Shown: positions 5,420 through 6,394 of the stretch, one piece after another
Numbering within the stretch: the stretch's first letter is position 1
How the letters are laid out: every line of letters begins with the position of its first letter
Translations under genes and position numbers: made by a program
Notes under the pieces: generated by a model
The model's database searches: none
Seen by the model: only the letters and a program-made list of their open reading frames with translations
Told to the model about the DNA's origin: nothing
Source of the DNA: Pseudomonadota bacterium
GTDB taxonomy: Bacteria > Pseudomonadota > Alphaproteobacteria > CACIAM-22H2
Direction of reading: 5' to 3'
Length of the DNA: 6,394 bases
Assembly (NCBI GenBank): GCA_020161965.1
Contig: JAIUNH010000234.1
Span: 1 to 6,394, forward strand

Positions 5420-6394
5420 GCCGCCTGCTGCAATGCGCCGAACGCCGCGAGGATCGTCTGCTTGCGGTCGAGATTGAGGCCTTCGGCCGCCGAGCCCAAA
5501 CGCCCGATGCGCTCCCACGCCTGGACCCAAGCTTGCGCGCCGCGTGCGGCGGCGCGGGCGGCGAGTGCGTGTTCCTCGGGCAAGGCGGCGGGCTGACCGG
5601 CGGCCGATTTGGCGAGGCGATGGACGAGCCCGCCCATCAGGTCGAGCGCCGTGCGCAAAGACGCCGCCGCATCCTCCCCACCCCGCGCCAATTGATCGGC
5701 GAAACGCTGCACGGCCAGCGCGTCGAGCTTGGGCAGATCGGCGACCAGCGCCAACACTTCGCGATAGAGTTCGGCCCCGCCGCGATCGGCCAAATCCATC
5801 GCGCGGCCGATCGAACCATCGGACAGCGAGGCCAACACCGCGCGCTCGTCGCCGGGAATTTCGGGCCGGTAGCGCGACAGCAGCGTCACGACCTTCGCCT
5901 CGGGCAACGGTTGCAGGAACAGCATCCGGCAGCGCGAACGGATCGTCGGCAGCAAACGCCCGGCGGCGTGCGTGACCAGCAGCAACAGCGCTTGCGGCGG
6001 CGGTTCTTCGAGGGCCTTCAACAGCGCGTTCGAGCCCTCGGTATTCATCTCGTCGGCGGCATCGACGACGACCACGCGCCATGCGCCTTCGGCCGGTGTC
6101 ATGCGCAGGAACTGGACGAGCCCGCGCACGTCGTCGACCGGGATCTCGCTGCGCATCTTGCCGGTCTTCGGATGGACCGTGCATTCCGCGACGCTCATGT
6201 CGGAATGCCCGCCCGACGCGACGCGGCGATAGATGGGATCGGCCGGCGAGAGCGCGATCGAAGTCGGCTGCGCGGGCGCGCCGAACAGTGAATCGCCTTG
6301 CGGCTTGCTGCCTTCGGCCAGCACGAAACGCGCGAAGCGATAGGCGAGTGTCGCCTTGCCGATGCCGCGCGGACCCGCGATCAACCACGCATGC
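5413..6394 (-). CDS. holB: DNA polymerase III subunit delta' (partial, 5' end missing)
   Basis: This is the delta-prime stator subunit of the clamp loader, which opens and loads the beta sliding clamp during replication. The frame runs to the window edge; the first visible residues are HAWLIAGPRG, so roughly 30-45 N-terminal residues lie outside. The 326 visible residues carry a P-loop relic GPRGIGKA (7-14; alanine where ATPases have Thr/Ser), a Walker-B-like VVVVDAADEMN (107-117), SNALLKALEEPP (121-132) and the SRC motif (S153, R154, C155) that supplies an arginine finger to the neighbouring subunit. These are the traits of delta-prime rather than DnaX. The zinc-module cysteines of E. coli delta-prime are absent; only C71 and C155 are present. 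A TTG at 6384 is not the start, since conserved sequence continues upstream. Its operon would normally continue into metG, but three opposite-strand genes intervene. Confidence 0.93.
   Translation of the reverse strand, partial: HAWLIAGPRGIGKATLAYRFARFVLAEGSKPQGDSLFGAPAQPTSIALSPADPIYRRVASGGHSDMSVAECTVHPKTGKMRSEIPVDDVRGLVQFLRMTPAEGAWRVVVVDAADEMNTEGSNALLKALEEPPPQALLLLVTHAAGRLLPTIRSRCRMLFLQPLPEAKVVTLLSRYRPEIPGDERAVLASLSDGSIGRAMDLADRGGAELYREVLALVADLPKLDALAVQRFADQLARGGEDAAASLRTALDLMGGLVHRLAKSAAGQPAALPEEHALAARAAARGAQAWVQAWERIGRLGSAAEGLNLDRKQTILAAFGALQQAAA

Overview
The window is GC-rich, densely packed bacterial DNA. Its gene order and protein flavour suggest an alphaproteobacterium, most plausibly of the Rhodospirillales/Azospirillum kind. 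The pointers are a short methionyl-tRNA synthetase without zinc cysteines or C-terminal tRNA-binding domain, a clamp-loader delta-prime subunit without zinc cysteines, and the order holB - metG - tatD - MBL hydrolase. I recall that order as conserved in alphaproteobacteria, usually with tmk before holB. Genus and species cannot be read from the sequence.

Layout from left to right. Positions 1-155 hold no gene I can prove. They contain a strikingly AT-rich patch with a near-palindrome and a candidate minus-strand promoter, possibly serving a gene that starts near position 20 and leaves the window. Positions 156-3357 are a tight minus-strand block read from right to left: metG, tatD and a PhnP-like metallo-beta-lactamase-fold hydrolase, joined by two 4-base GTGA start/stop overlaps. 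Positions 3358-3437 are an 80-base divergent intergenic region with a well-spaced sigma-54-like -24/-12 element facing right. Positions 3438-5412 are a plus-strand cassette, hpxX (AtzG-like, DUF4089), hpxY (AtzE-like amidase) and hpxZ (DUF3225), also tightly coupled. Positions 5413-6394 are holB on the minus strand, cut by the right edge, whose stop codon directly touches the hpxZ stop codon.

Functionally there are two layers. One is housekeeping: DNA polymerase III clamp loading, Met-tRNA charging, a TatD-type metal-dependent nuclease and an MBL phosphodiesterase-like enzyme. The other is an accessory nitrogen-scavenging module related to the hpxXYZ genes of purine/allantoin (oxalurate) catabolism and to the AtzE-AtzG 1-carboxybiuret hydrolase complex.

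The main point of interest is the architecture. The hpxXYZ cassette sits in opposite orientation exactly between holB and metG. Either metG-tatD-MBL has gained its own promoter in the 80-base gap, or the housekeeping operon is read through about 2 kb of antisense hpx sequence as a non-contiguous operon. The candidate sigma-54 promoter would fit nitrogen control of the cassette. I see no unmistakably new enzyme system, RNA gene, CRISPR array or transposase.
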